DNA from: JAVJSU01 sp040219275
GTDB taxonomy: Bacteria; Chloroflexota; Anaerolineae; Aggregatilineales; Phototrophicaceae
Direction: 5' to 3'
DNA length: 64,000 nucleotides
Assembly (NCBI GenBank): GCA_040219275.1
Contig: JAVJSU010000035.1
Coordinates: forward strand, 1-64,000
In this document: positions 26,720-36,164 of the stretch, one piece after another
How positions within the stretch are numbered: position 1 is the stretch's first letter
Layout: every line of letters starts with the position of its first letter
Made by a program: the position numbers and the translations under genes
The notes under the pieces: generated by a model
Told to the model about the DNA's origin: nothing
The model's database searches: none
What the model saw: the letters and a program-made list of their open reading frames with translations, nothing else

Positions 26720-26953
26720 ATGGTTGATCAGCCCGGTACGTATGCCATTCACATTAAGGAAGCACTCGGCACACTCAGCGTCGCATTTGAGGAATTCGAC
26801 ATTCAGATCACGCAACATGGAACAATCCTGACCGGTTACTTCCCGGATCAAGCGGCGTTACATGGTGTATTGGGACGAATCCGCGATTTGTGCTTGACCC
26901 TCATCTCTGTTGAGCGTGTTGCAGACGAGTCTGACAATGAAGAACAAGCGTAA
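26720..26953 (+). CDS. small conserved protein, paralogue of 20270
   Basis: 77 residues, unknown function. Its middle and C-terminus (PDQAALHGVLGRIRDLCLTLISVERV) match the 75-residue protein at 20270. AAGGAGC precedes the ATG. It heads a run of secreted hydrolase genes and has a promoter with the shared regulatory element. Confidence 0.75.
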   Translation: MVDQPGTYAIHIKEALGTLSVAFEEFDIQITQHGTILTGYFPDQAALHGVLGRIRDLCLTLISVERVADESDNEEQA

Positions 26954-26995
26954 CCACTTAAAACCACACATATCACAAGAAAAGGATAAAAGCCC

Positions 26996-28627
26996 ATGAA
27001 ACAACTATTCATATGCCTGTGCGCGTTTTTCTGCCTGTTGATGACGGCAAGCGCACAGGATAACACCTATCAAAATGAGCATTTCAGCGTGCAGCTGCCG
27101 TTCGGATGGACAAATAACAGTACAGAAATGCTCGCTCACGCAAACGATGCGCAGACTGGCACACAGTTTTACGCGCTTATAGCCTTATCCATAGATGATG
27201 CAATCAACACCATCGGCATTGTTGCAGAGACACCTATGGAAACCATCACAATTCAACTACCAACAGGTGAGTGGATACAAAACACTTACATTACCGACGA
27301 TACGGTCACTATTGTCTGGTCAAAACAGGTAGATGTGAACACGCACGTCATGATTGCGTCAGCACCATTGAGTGTTGCTGAAGCTGTTGCGCCTACCATT
27401 CAAGCAACGATTGCCACCTATCAGATTGCAGGACATGAGCCTCAGGTTCCATTGCGTGAACCGATCATCTATCCGCAGCCCTCTGGAGACTACTCTATCG
27501 GACGTTTGGCGTATTTCTGGACGGATAACACCCGCGCCGAAATCTACACACCGAACCCTGACGATATGCGTGAACTGGCAATTACCGTCTGGTACCCGAT
27601 TGATCCGGTGGATGATCTCCCGGTAGGTCGGTGGATGTCGCCAGAATTGGCGGCTGCTTATGCACAGATACAGGGTGTGACTGTCGACGAAATCAACGCC
27701 ATTCAAGTCAATGCGTTTGTACAGGAACCCCTTGCCGGTAACGCGGAGCGTTTTCCCGTTCTGATTATGTCGCATGGGGATGGTCTGTTGCCGGCATTCT
27801 ATACAAGCTACGCGGAAAACCTTGCCAGTCATGGGTATGTAGTGTTTGGTGTCGCCCATCCTTACAATGCGACTGTCACACCCTACCCTGATGGTCGCGT
27901 GGCGACGGCAATCCCTGAAGCCAGCGCCCAACCTGAGCAAATATCACCAACCGACTCCCCATTGGACATTGCACAGGCAATTGATACGCAGGGTCGAAAT
28001 GTTGTCGCTATCCATGCTGCGGATCTCCGCTTTGTTCTCGATCAAATGACACAGTTGAACGTGGATGATCCACGCTTCGCCGGTCGTCTTGATCTTGAGC
28101 GTATTGGTGTCTTCGGACATTCCCTCGGTGGCGCGACAGCCATTGAAACCCTCTTGCAAGATAGCCGCGTCGATAGCGCTGCTAATCTGGATGGTACGGT
28201 CTTTAGCGATGTTAGTGCCGGGAGCACACGTCCAACGATGACCATTGCTACTGGGTATGTCGATGCAACCGATGTAAGTGATGCCACACTTGTAGAGATG
28301 GGCTTGTCCCGCGAGGTGTTTACTGAAATCATGGCAATCACGAATCGTGCACGCACACTTTACCTACAATCGCCACAGGCTTTCTTTGTGACGATTGAGG
28401 GCACACAACACAACAACTTCAGTGATGTTGGTCTGCTGGAACCGATTTTTCCGACATCAAACTTCGCCCTCGGCGAGATCGAACCGCGCTATGCACTTCA
28501 AATCGCAGGGGCATATCTAGTCACATTCTTCGACCAGACGCTACGAGATGAACCTTTCACCATGGGCGAATTAACCGGACCTTACCCCGAAAGCACGCTC
28601 GAAATGAGCCTGGCAAGTGACCAATAA
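26996..28627 (+). CDS. secreted alpha/beta hydrolase with N-terminal accessory domain
   Basis: 543 residues with a signal peptide (about 1-21, ending TASAQ). An N-terminal beta domain (FSVQLPFGWTNNSTEM...) is shared with the protein at 40773. A C-terminal dienelactone-hydrolase or PAF-acetylhydrolase-like domain has the nucleophile elbow IGVFGHSLGGATA near residue 374 and a candidate His in GTQHNNFSD. It probably acts outside the membrane on esters or lipids. Substrate unknown. Confidence 0.85.
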   Translation: MKQLFICLCAFFCLLMTASAQDNTYQNEHFSVQLPFGWTNNSTEMLAHANDAQTGTQFYALIALSIDDAINTIGIVAETPMETITIQLPTGEWIQNTYITDDTVTIVWSKQVDVNTHVMIASAPLSVAEAVAPTIQATIATYQIAGHEPQVPLREPIIYPQPSGDYSIGRLAYFWTDNTRAEIYTPNPDDMRELAITVWYPIDPVDDLPVGRWMSPELAAAYAQIQGVTVDEINAIQVNAFVQEPLAGNAERFPVLIMSHGDGLLPAFYTSYAENLASHGYVVFGVAHPYNATVTPYPDGRVATAIPEASAQPEQISPTDSPLDIAQAIDTQGRNVVAIHAADLRFVLDQMTQLNVDDPRFAGRLDLERIGVFGHSLGGATAIETLLQDSRVDSAANLDGTVFSDVSAGSTRPTMTIATGYVDATDVSDATLVEMGLSREVFTEIMAITNRARTLYLQSPQAFFVTIEGTQHNNFSDVGLLEPIFPTSNFALGEIEPRYALQIAGAYLVTFFDQTLRDEPFTMGELTGPYPESTLEMSLASDQ

Positions 28628-28695
28628 GTAGCGCATTTGGTACGGATTTACCCTGTTTATGCCATATAACAAATCACAACTGGAGTGTGATCAAC

Positions 28696-30216
28696 ATGAT
28701 GAAAAAGATCATCATTAGAATCGTTGTATTGTGTCATCTGGCAGTGACGGTGACCGCCCAAACGCCATCCGTAAGTGGTAAGGTGGATAGCACCATAATA
28801 CCGGAAAATAGTGTTGTGCTGTTGGTTGACCGGACAAACTTTATCCTGTCTGGTGATTATGGCCAGACAACGCCTGAATCGCAGCAGATCGTCAGTGTGC
28901 TTGAGATCGGCACTGACGATTTCGCTTATCATATCGATTTGCCTACCACGCCACCGGGAAACGGTTTACGCTTATTCACGATAGAAATTGCTCAGAACTA
29001 TTTCGGACCTGCTACGCTGCATCCACTAGAGCAACGTTTTGAGCAAGGGACAACAACATGGCAGTCGATCATTGTCGAGGAATCGACCCCGACGGTGATT
29101 GGCGGCACATTGATCGTTTTCACCCCGGATGATGAGCAACGTTTTCCGACGGGCTTTGGTGATGATGGTCGCTTATTCACTGAAGATGATCCGTTAGGCA
29201 CATTGCCTGTGGGCTATACGACCATTCACATGCATTCAAATCAGTTTCAATGGATACAGAAAGTTGAAACTGTCATTGAATTGCATCCTATTCCCAACTT
29301 GATCCCGATTGATTATTCGCATCTGAATTTTGTGAGTGCGTTCGATGCACTTATCGCGACATTGCAACAGCGTTACGCCTATACCGCGTTTCGTAATATT
29401 GATTGGCAGGCATTGCAACGCGCCTATCAGCCTCGGATCATAGCAGCAGGCACAGATCCCATTGCGTACTATCAAACCCTATCGGATATGGCGCTTGAAA
29501 TCGGGGATTTACACGTCTTTGCCGCGCCATTGCCAGAGCTTGTCCAGTTGATGAATCCCGGCATCGACATGACAAGCTCTAATATGGCTATGCCGTCCGT
29601 TATACAGGTCACCTTCGTTGATGGCTATGGTATCGCCACATTAGATCATTTCACACAACCGCTTGAAACGATGGCGATCTGGCAAGATTTTCTCGTCGCA
29701 GCCACTCAGAACAACGCACCTGGTATCATCATCGACCTGAGAAATTCACGGGGTGGTGATGGCGCATTGGCAACCATTATGGCCGGTCATCTGTTCAGCG
29801 ATGAAAACCCGCTCACGTTTCAGAATCTATTGCTTTCCCGATATGATATACGTATGGGACAATTTGCTACAATGCCACTAGCTAATGTACAGCTATATGT
29901 CCCCGATGAAATACCCGTATTTGAGGCTGACATCATCATTTTAACCGGGCCTGCCTGTATAAGTGCCTGTGAGCTTTTCACGTATCTGCTGCAAGATCGT
30001 GCAACCATTGTGGGTACGACTGCAACAGCAGGAGCCGGTGGTGCCATGAACGTAGTGACGATGCCCGGTTACATCCATTTCTACTACACATTTATGCGAG
30101 CTACTGATGTACAGGGACAACCTGTATGGGAACAGAATGGCATCTTCCCGGAGTTTGTACACGATGTCAGCCAGATTGACCCAATCGAATTATTCGCACT
30201 GACTGCACAAGAATAG
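28696..30216 (+). CDS. secreted S41-family (C-terminal processing) peptidase-like protein
   Basis: 506 residues from ATG 28696, with an N-terminal signal peptide ending VTAQ. The C-terminal half carries IIIDLRNSRGGDGALA and TGPACISACELFTYLLQDRATIVGTTATAGAGG. These match the S41 tail-specific protease core, with the candidate serine in CISACELF (about residue 420). The N-terminal half is not recognised. No PDZ domain is evident. It is probably co-transcribed with the hydrolase before it. Confidence 0.8.
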   Translation: MMKKIIIRIVVLCHLAVTVTAQTPSVSGKVDSTIIPENSVVLLVDRTNFILSGDYGQTTPESQQIVSVLEIGTDDFAYHIDLPTTPPGNGLRLFTIEIAQNYFGPATLHPLEQRFEQGTTTWQSIIVEESTPTVIGGTLIVFTPDDEQRFPTGFGDDGRLFTEDDPLGTLPVGYTTIHMHSNQFQWIQKVETVIELHPIPNLIPIDYSHLNFVSAFDALIATLQQRYAYTAFRNIDWQALQRAYQPRIIAAGTDPIAYYQTLSDMALEIGDLHVFAAPLPELVQLMNPGIDMTSSNMAMPSVIQVTFVDGYGIATLDHFTQPLETMAIWQDFLVAATQNNAPGIIIDLRNSRGGDGALATIMAGHLFSDENPLTFQNLLLSRYDIRMGQFATMPLANVQLYVPDEIPVFEADIIILTGPACISACELFTYLLQDRATIVGTTATAGAGGAMNVVTMPGYIHFYYTFMRATDVQGQPVWEQNGIFPEFVHDVSQIDPIELFALTAQE

Positions 30217-30226
30217 AGGCAACAGC

Positions 30227-30757
30227 ATGGACTGGTACAACGAACCTGAGAATTGGCAGCAAACAGCAGATAAACTGCGCGTTCAGGCTGGTGGCAAAAC
30301 CGATTTCTGGCGCGTCACCCTGCACAGGTTCATAAAAGATGATGCCCATTTCTACTATCAAGATGTCACGGGTGACTTCACCGCAACAGTCAAGATCAGT
30401 GGGTCATATGCCACACTCTACGATCAAGCGGGGTTGATGGTCCGTGAGAGTGAAACGGTATGGATCAAGTGTGGAATCGAGTATCTTGACGGGGTGCAAC
30501 AAGCGAGTGCTGTCATCACACGGCAGTTCTCAGACTGGTCGATTGTTCCCCTGCCAGATAACCCACCGTCAATCTGGTTACAGGTCAAACGGACGGGTGA
30601 AGCAATTGAGGTCTTCTTCTCGCGTGATGATGATACCTATACACTCATCCGTCAGGGGTATCTCAGTCTATCTGAGTGCTTGCAAGTGGGCATGATGTGT
30701 GCTGCTCCGCAGGGCGATGGATTTGATGTCATCTTCGAGGGTTTCACCATTGCTTAA
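30227..30757 (+). CDS. DUF1349-like concanavalin-fold protein
   Basis: A 176-residue cytoplasmic protein resembling the DUF1349 family: W near the start, FYYQDVTGDFTATVKISG, YDQAGLMVRESETVWIKCGIEY, and a closing beta strand VIFEGFTIA. The fold is concanavalin A-like. Members are of uncertain role. It starts 10 bases after the protease stop. Confidence 0.85.
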   Translation: MDWYNEPENWQQTADKLRVQAGGKTDFWRVTLHRFIKDDAHFYYQDVTGDFTATVKISGSYATLYDQAGLMVRESETVWIKCGIEYLDGVQQASAVITRQFSDWSIVPLPDNPPSIWLQVKRTGEAIEVFFSRDDDTYTLIRQGYLSLSECLQVGMMCAAPQGDGFDVIFEGFTIA

Positions 30758-30764
30758 ACCGAAA

Positions 30765-30792
30765 GCGGCAGACCACAGGTGTGATCTGCCGC
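30765..30792. terminator. bidirectional terminator between convergent genes
   Basis: Arms GCGGCAGA and TCTGCCGC around a 12-base loop, between the plus gene ending at 30757 and the minus gene ending at 30826. Confidence 0.6.
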
Positions 30793-30825
30793 CTCTATCA
30801 TCGTCTAACTGATCTGCCGGAACGG

Positions 30826-31638
30826 TCAACGAACGCGAATGGATTGAACAAGCTGATCCAGTGTATACAATGATGGTGTAAAGCTATCCACATCGGCTGC
30901 GCTGAGCATACCCAGTACATCATCGAGGTAAGTCGCATATTGCGAGGCAAAAGCATCCGGATCTACATTTTCGTGTGCATCCGTCGGGATCGTGCCGGTA
31001 TTGATTGGCAGAATGGCGGATACATAATGCTGTCCATCTGCGGTGACGCCCTGGAACGTGTAGAAGACCTCTCCCTCAGTTATCGGATTCATTGCCTGTG
31101 AGTAGTACACCAGATAGCGGATACCGCGTAAGTTCGCGGTCTCAATGACCTGTGGCTGAACACGAAATACCTGTGCCGCATTGAAAATCGGCAGGAACGG
31201 CAGTACGTTTTCTACAACGCCATTCGTTCCGGCAACAACATAGCGATTCAGGTCCGGGCGTTCTGCGATAATGCTCGTTAGCAAGTCAAGCTGCTCAACG
31301 TAAAACGGATAAGCACCAAAGCCTTCAATCGGGAAGATGTCGACGCGAGGCATGGGAGCATACGCTGTATAATCCCCATCGCTATACCCTTCAAAAGTGA
31401 ACTCAGTAAAGGCAGGCGACGGTATCATCGCGCTGCCTTCTCCAGTTGCCGGGTACGTTGCGATAGAGATGGTATCCGCCATCTCAGCATCGAAGGTAAA
31501 TTGAATCCCATCTTGATTGACAAAAGCCTGTTGTACAATCTCGGTTGTTACCGGGATTGGGGTGGTTCCATCTTGAGCACCAACGCTCAAAATGCCAATG
31601 AGGATTACGAGTACGACAATCGTGAAACTGCGAAACAT
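30826..31638 (-). CDS. secreted protein of unknown function, shares leader domain with 34213
   Basis: 270 residues. The first 60 or so (signal peptide ending VGAQ, then TTPIPVTTEIVQQAFVNQDG) are nearly identical to the start of the beta-lactamase-like protein at 34213. The remainder is unrelated to it and not recognised. The shared part lies in a duplicated DNA segment, so this gene looks like a duplicated 5' end joined to a different body. Probably exported. Confidence 0.7.
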   Translation of the reverse strand: MFRSFTIVVLVILIGILSVGAQDGTTPIPVTTEIVQQAFVNQDGIQFTFDAEMADTISIATYPATGEGSAMIPSPAFTEFTFEGYSDGDYTAYAPMPRVDIFPIEGFGAYPFYVEQLDLLTSIIAERPDLNRYVVAGTNGVVENVLPFLPIFNAAQVFRVQPQVIETANLRGIRYLVYYSQAMNPITEGEVFYTFQGVTADGQHYVSAILPINTGTIPTDAHENVDPDAFASQYATYLDDVLGMLSAADVDSFTPSLYTLDQLVQSIRVR

Positions 31639-31683
31639 TGCTTATCTCCTGTTTTTCTAAACGAATTTGACATGGATTTGAGC

Positions 31684-31698
31684 CGACCATTATGGTCG
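31684..31698. promoter_or_regulatory. 15-base palindrome upstream of the secreted gene
   Basis: CGACCAT and ATGGTCG flank a single T. An identical palindrome is at 35881-35895 before the beta-lactamase-like gene. Operator-like. Confidence 0.45.
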
Positions 31699-31832
31699 TT
31701 CATCATTTCAGTGTAGCTGTAATCGTAATGTGTTCACCATTACACAAAGGTGGAAATTTGGTGTGGTATCAGGTGGTACTGAGATGGCAGTTATCAGAGA
31801 AACTGCCATCATATAAATGCGAGCAAAGCGGT

Positions 31833-31970
31833 CTACAGTTCTTGATGTTGAAAGCGCAAAACCGCAGTGATCGTGAAGAGGCTGATGTACAGACCTGCAA
31901 AGAGTATCGGCATCATCGTATCCAATGTTTGCCCGAGTGCTGCCTGTGTGATCAATGTAGTTCTCCACTG
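31833..31970 (-). pseudogene. 3' remnant of an ABC permease gene
   Basis: The minus-strand frame ending at 31833 reproduces the last 45 or so codons of the permease at 36029, including the terminal TAVLRFQHQEL. Beyond 31970 the similarity stops. It has no start and is a by-product of the segmental duplication. From here to 32305 no gene is seen. Confidence 0.75.
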
Positions 31971-32305
31971 AGGCGAAATTGGACATAGCCAGTCATAGTC
32001 CAGTGCATTACGCCGTGCCGCTCATCGGTTCCAGTAAGGTGAGCACTAGCCGAATCGAGGCCGTTTTGTCAGAAACATTTGGGTTGAGAAACCTGTAGAT
32101 GATCCCACGCTGGATGTGTCGTGTGGGAACATCTAAGGCTCGTATTACGTTGAAATTGCGCGTAAGAGACTACGTTTGGATTGCATAGTGAGGCATGATG
32201 TTGCTCGTTTTTTTACTTTCGCCTTTCGTCATGTCTCTATTGTTAGTCCAAAGAGATCGGTTCACACCCGGATTGCGATTAGCATCGCACTGGTCGAACG
32301 ACCCG

Positions 32306-33139
32306 TTAGAGGCGGGCGATCAATGCGCCGCGTTCGAAGGTCTGTGCGCCGTACCAAATCAGTCCCAGTGCCAGCAGCCAGAGCACTGCACCTACGCCGA
32401 TAATCACCAGTGGGCTGAAGTACACGACACCACCAAGCTGACCGAGGAGCAACAGCACCAGCGGCACAATCACCAAACCACCAAGTTGGTAGGCTTCCTG
32501 AAACGTGCTGACTCGTGACGATACCAGCACCATCGCACCCAATCCCATACCGGACGCCGCCGGAGATACCCACAGGATGAGCAACAACCATGTTGTATTG
32601 AGGATGAATGCCTCACCCATGAAGCCAATCGTCGTCAGCGTGACAATGATGGCAAAGGAGACATAGCCCAACAAACCGACTGCCACACCCGCCGTCCAGG
32701 GACCAAAAAGCTTGGCAAGATATAATTCACGATCTGTAGCAGGTACATAGATCAACGCTTCCAGCGTCTTGCGCTCTTTCTCCCCTGCAAAGCTGTCTGC
32801 TGCGATCACATTAGCGACCATCGTCGGTAACAGCAGGTACATCGCCGGGAAGAACAGGTTGAAAATCACATAGGTAATACGCTGCCTTTCGTCTTCGTAC
32901 CGCTCCACACGATCATTCATCGATTGTGGTAGATTGTCGAAGAACAGCCCCGCTTCATCACGGAAGTCTGTGATGAATGCCGAGTCAGGTTCAGTGTTTG
33001 CCAGCGTTACCCCACCGACACCGGGTAAAATCACCAGCAGGATAAGAGGCAACATAATCAAGGGAATCAGCACCGCCTTGCTTTGGAATACAACTTTTAA
33101 ATCTTTACGGATAATAGCTCGCATAGTACGCTGGTTCAT
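32306..33139 (-). CDS. ABC-2 type transporter permease
   Basis: A 277-residue integral membrane protein with about six transmembrane helices. It begins MNQRTMRAIIRKDLKVVFQSKAVLIPL, a typical ABC-2 export permease N-terminus, with a large extracytoplasmic loop (about 45-85). Its start overlaps the stop of the ATPase gene at 33136 by 4 bases, so they are a pair. The substrate is unknown. Confidence 0.85.
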   Translation of the reverse strand: MNQRTMRAIIRKDLKVVFQSKAVLIPLIMLPLILLVILPGVGGVTLANTEPDSAFITDFRDEAGLFFDNLPQSMNDRVERYEDERQRITYVIFNLFFPAMYLLLPTMVANVIAADSFAGEKERKTLEALIYVPATDRELYLAKLFGPWTAGVAVGLLGYVSFAIIVTLTTIGFMGEAFILNTTWLLLILWVSPAASGMGLGAMVLVSSRVSTFQEAYQLGGLVIVPLVLLLLGQLGGVVYFSPLVIIGVGAVLWLLALGLIWYGAQTFERGALIARL

Positions 33140-34101
33140 GCCCTAACTCCTTCCATGTGTGCTTGTTGATCGTGAGATGAATGCTCATGTAGTGCCATGT
33201 ATATGTCTTCCAACGACACCTCCTGTGGTATTAGTGAATAAACACGGATACCGCCCCCGATAAGGGTTGCCAGTAGATCAGGTACGGACTCACGATCCCC
33301 GATGGTGAACGTCAGGTCATCGCCGTTGATGATCTTCACAGCTGGATAAGCTCGCAACAAATCGCGTGCTTTGTTTTGCGGGGTGACTTCCAGCGTATAC
33401 CGTATCTCCGCACCGATTTGCCCTGCCAGTTCGCGTGGTGTGCCAATAGCCACCATCCGCCCCTGCTCCATGACCGCCACCCGGTCACAGAGGCGCTGTG
33501 CTTCGACCAGATTATGTGTACACAAAAACACGGTGCGCCCCTCATCGCGGCTAACATGACGTATCAGATCGTGAACTTCCTGTGTCGCTACCGGGTCAAG
33601 ACCTGATGTGGGTTCATCAAGGAAGATCAGTTCCGGTTCGTGCAGAAAGGCGCGCGCCAGTGCCAATCGCTGCTTCATTCCTTTGCTGTAACCACCGACT
33701 TTCTCATCAGCCCGTTCGTTCAGGCCAAATTGCTGTAACACCGCATTCACACGATCACGAACGCGATTTTGCGCCACGCCGAAAAGATCGGCATAAATGG
33801 TCAGGTTTTCCGTCGCAGTCAACCGTTCATCCAGCGACGGTGTTTCCGTTAGTACGCCGGTGCGGGCACGGAGAGCAGGACCATCTGTTTGCGGGTCGTA
33901 ACCGAGTACGGTGATACTACCGCTGTTGGGTGCCAATACGCCGTTGAGCAGGCGCACAGTGGTTGTCTTTCCAGCGCCGTTGTGACCCAGAAAACCAAAG
34001 ACTTCGCCGGTTTCAACGGTCAACGAGAGATCGTCTACCGCCCGGACATCGCCGAAATTGCGAACTAAGTGTTGTACTTCGATGGTATAGTCGGACACCA
34101 T
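33136..34101 (-). CDS. ABC transporter ATP-binding protein
   Basis: A 321-residue ATPase. It has Walker A GHNGAGKTTT, signature GGYSKGMKQRLALARA, Walker B LIFLDEPTSGLDP and the switch His in CTHN. The C-terminal extension of about 90 residues is typical of drug or export ATPases. Partner permease: 32306, overlapping by 4 bases. Confidence 0.92.
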   Translation of the reverse strand: MVSDYTIEVQHLVRNFGDVRAVDDLSLTVETGEVFGFLGHNGAGKTTTVRLLNGVLAPNSGSITVLGYDPQTDGPALRARTGVLTETPSLDERLTATENLTIYADLFGVAQNRVRDRVNAVLQQFGLNERADEKVGGYSKGMKQRLALARAFLHEPELIFLDEPTSGLDPVATQEVHDLIRHVSRDEGRTVFLCTHNLVEAQRLCDRVAVMEQGRMVAIGTPRELAGQIGAEIRYTLEVTPQNKARDLLRAYPAVKIINGDDLTFTIGDRESVPDLLATLIGGGIRVYSLIPQEVSLEDIYMALHEHSSHDQQAHMEGVRA

Positions 34102-34212
34102 CTTACTCCTTATGCTAGTTGCCCTTTAGTTGAATTATGTGGACATTAATGTATTCAATTCTCACAAATTAGGAAGACGGTAAGTTTCCGCCATCCTAAT
34201 TCGTTTGCGTGT

Positions 34213-35835
34213 TTAGTTGATAGCTTTCGTGAGGTCCAACATGCCCCCGAGGTTCATATGGGGCACGCCGTCAACCGTGCTAAGAGTGACCGGAACACCT
34301 GTGAACAAGGTCGTGACCATATAGGTGCTATCCCCCGCGCTGATGAGCGGGAAATCCACAGCTTGCCCCCGGCGGAGATACAGACCATCATTCTCCCAGA
34401 CCAGCGCATACGGCTCAGCGTTCAACCCGGCCAACTCGTAAGTGCCAAGGTAACTCTGTACCGAATCCAACTCGACTGTCATTGGCATCGGAGCCAGAAC
34501 CCCCGCGATCATCTGTTGCTCGGCGGTATGCTTTTCGGTGTACATCGCGCCAAGCGTAGAGTCCATTTCATACAGCATTTCGACCAGGTGCCACTGCGCT
34601 CCCTGTACGAAGTCACCACTGTTGTTAGTATTTGCCATTACCGCGATCCCAATGCCATCATCAGGAATGATGATCATCGTCGCCGTCGAGCCATGAGCCT
34701 GACCAGTGTGAGTCACCGTATCAACCCCGTTGAACGTCAGGAGTTCCCAACCCAGAGCAGCACTGTAAGTATCCATGTGCGGCGGTAGGTTCGTAAAGTC
34801 GTACACGGGTTGCCACATTTCAGCAAGTGTCCCCGCATCCACGACGCGCTCGCCCGTCACACCCTGTCCCCCATTGAGCATGGTCAGCATAAATGCCCCC
34901 ATATCGTTAGCGCTGGCTAGTACTCCGCCGACTGGCTCTTCGCTCCCGGCTGGTTCGTAATTGATAGGGCGCAGGTTACCGCCGGTTGTCACCATGTCCT
35001 GCGTGATAATGTGCTGGTAGGGCGTAGCGTGATTGCCACGGTTGGCGTTCTCCACACGGAACGTCGCCGTCGTCATCCCAGCCGGGTCAAACACCCGCGA
35101 CTGCATCAGGTAGCGGTATGTGTCGGTTGGGTTGTTCTCTTGGGAGTCTTCGGCCAATACTGCCGCGTAAGCCGCTGTTGCAAATACCTGGTTCTGATAG
35201 GTATAGGCCGCGCCAGGTTCGCTGGTCGGTTCGATGTTGCCAATAAAGTCCATCATTGCTTCTGGGTCTGAAATCCCGAACAGCGGCAAATCTGTACCGG
35301 GCATCCCGGTGGTGTGACTGAGCATCATCCGTAGCGTCATCTCGTCGTGGACGAAGTCCGGCAGATAGGTCGAAATGGGTGCATCCCAGTCCATATAACC
35401 ATCTTCAACGAGAGTGGCAATCATGATAGCGGTCATCGGCTTGGTGATGGACCCTAAACCGAACAGAGTATCCGCGTTGATCTCACCGCCGGTTTGCAAG
35501 TTCTTTACACCAAACCCCTCTGTCCAGACGATTTCACCATCACAGACGATGGCAACTGCCGCCCCGGGAATACGATAGGCTTCGCGGCTGGCATCAATGT
35601 AGGCGGCGTAGGCCACCAGCATGTCCGGGGTGATACGCTCGGCGCAGCGGTCGCTGGCTATAGGGACAGTATCCGCCAGCTCAGCATTGAAGGTGAATTG
35701 AATCCCATCCTGATTGACAAAAGCTTGTTGTACGACCTCTGTTGTTACCGGGATTGGGGTGGTTTCATCTTGAGCGCCAACGCTCAAAATGCCAATAAGG
35801 GTTACGAATAACACAGTCGCTAAAGTGCGAAACAT
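34213..35835 (-). CDS. secreted serine beta-lactamase-like / penicillin-binding-protein-like hydrolase
   Basis: 540 residues. A signal peptide and leader domain (about 1-60) are shared with the protein at 30826. A class C beta-lactamase/AmpH-like domain follows with Ser129-x-x-Lys132 (SITK), Tyr213-x-Asn (YQN) and HTG in VTHTGQAHGS. A C-terminal beta-rich domain (about 450-540) ends it. Substrates could be peptides or esters. Antibiotic resistance is not implied. It lies between two ABC transporter pairs. Confidence 0.88.
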   Translation of the reverse strand: MFRTLATVLFVTLIGILSVGAQDETTPIPVTTEVVQQAFVNQDGIQFTFNAELADTVPIASDRCAERITPDMLVAYAAYIDASREAYRIPGAAVAIVCDGEIVWTEGFGVKNLQTGGEINADTLFGLGSITKPMTAIMIATLVEDGYMDWDAPISTYLPDFVHDEMTLRMMLSHTTGMPGTDLPLFGISDPEAMMDFIGNIEPTSEPGAAYTYQNQVFATAAYAAVLAEDSQENNPTDTYRYLMQSRVFDPAGMTTATFRVENANRGNHATPYQHIITQDMVTTGGNLRPINYEPAGSEEPVGGVLASANDMGAFMLTMLNGGQGVTGERVVDAGTLAEMWQPVYDFTNLPPHMDTYSAALGWELLTFNGVDTVTHTGQAHGSTATMIIIPDDGIGIAVMANTNNSGDFVQGAQWHLVEMLYEMDSTLGAMYTEKHTAEQQMIAGVLAPMPMTVELDSVQSYLGTYELAGLNAEPYALVWENDGLYLRRGQAVDFPLISAGDSTYMVTTLFTGVPVTLSTVDGVPHMNLGGMLDLTKAIN

Positions 35836-36164
35836 GACCTATCTCCTGTTTTTCTGAACGAATTTGACATGGATTTGAGCCGACCATTATGGTCGTTCAT
35901 CATTGCAGTGTAGTTGTAATCGTGGTGTGTTCACCATTACACAAAGGTAGAAATTTGGTGTGGTACCAGGTAGTATCCTGATGGCAGTTTCTCTGATAAC
36001 TGCCATCTCATAAATGTGAGCAAACAGTCTACAGTTCTTGATGTTGAAAGCGCAAAACCGCAGTAATCGTGAAGAGACTGACGTACAGACTTGCAAAGAG
36101 TAACGGCATCATCGTATCCAGCGGTTGTCCAAGTATTGCCTGCGTTATCAATGTGGTTCCACTG
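35659..36164 (-). repeat. segmental duplication, copy 2
   Basis: Matches 31464-31970. This copy is probably the parent, because both genes it overlaps (the permease end and the beta-lactamase-like start) are complete here. Confidence 0.85.
35980..36007. terminator. 10-bp hairpin after the permease gene
   Basis: Arms GATGGCAGTT and AACTGCCATC with loop TCTCTGAT, 21 bases beyond the permease stop on the minus strand. The counterpart at 31783-31810 has loop ATCAGAGA, its reverse complement. Confidence 0.6.

Larger units (their letters stand above)
31464..31970 (-). repeat. segmental duplication, copy 1
   Basis: This segment matches 35659-36164 in the same orientation. It covers the 5' coding end of the secreted gene, its upstream region, and a 3' remnant of an ABC permease gene. 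The hairpin at 31783-31810 is inverted relative to its counterpart. Confidence 0.85.

Noticed and set aside
31484..31690. Short minus-strand frame over the secreted gene start
   Set aside because: Overlaps the signal-peptide coding region of 30826 in another frame.
34258..34788. 176-codon plus-strand frame
   Set aside because: Antisense to the beta-lactamase-like gene, no domain.
34213..35835. Acquired antibiotic-resistance beta-lactamase
   Set aside because: The SxxK, YxN and HTG motifs occur in many esterases and peptidases of this fold, and the long C-terminal domain is unlike resistance enzymes.
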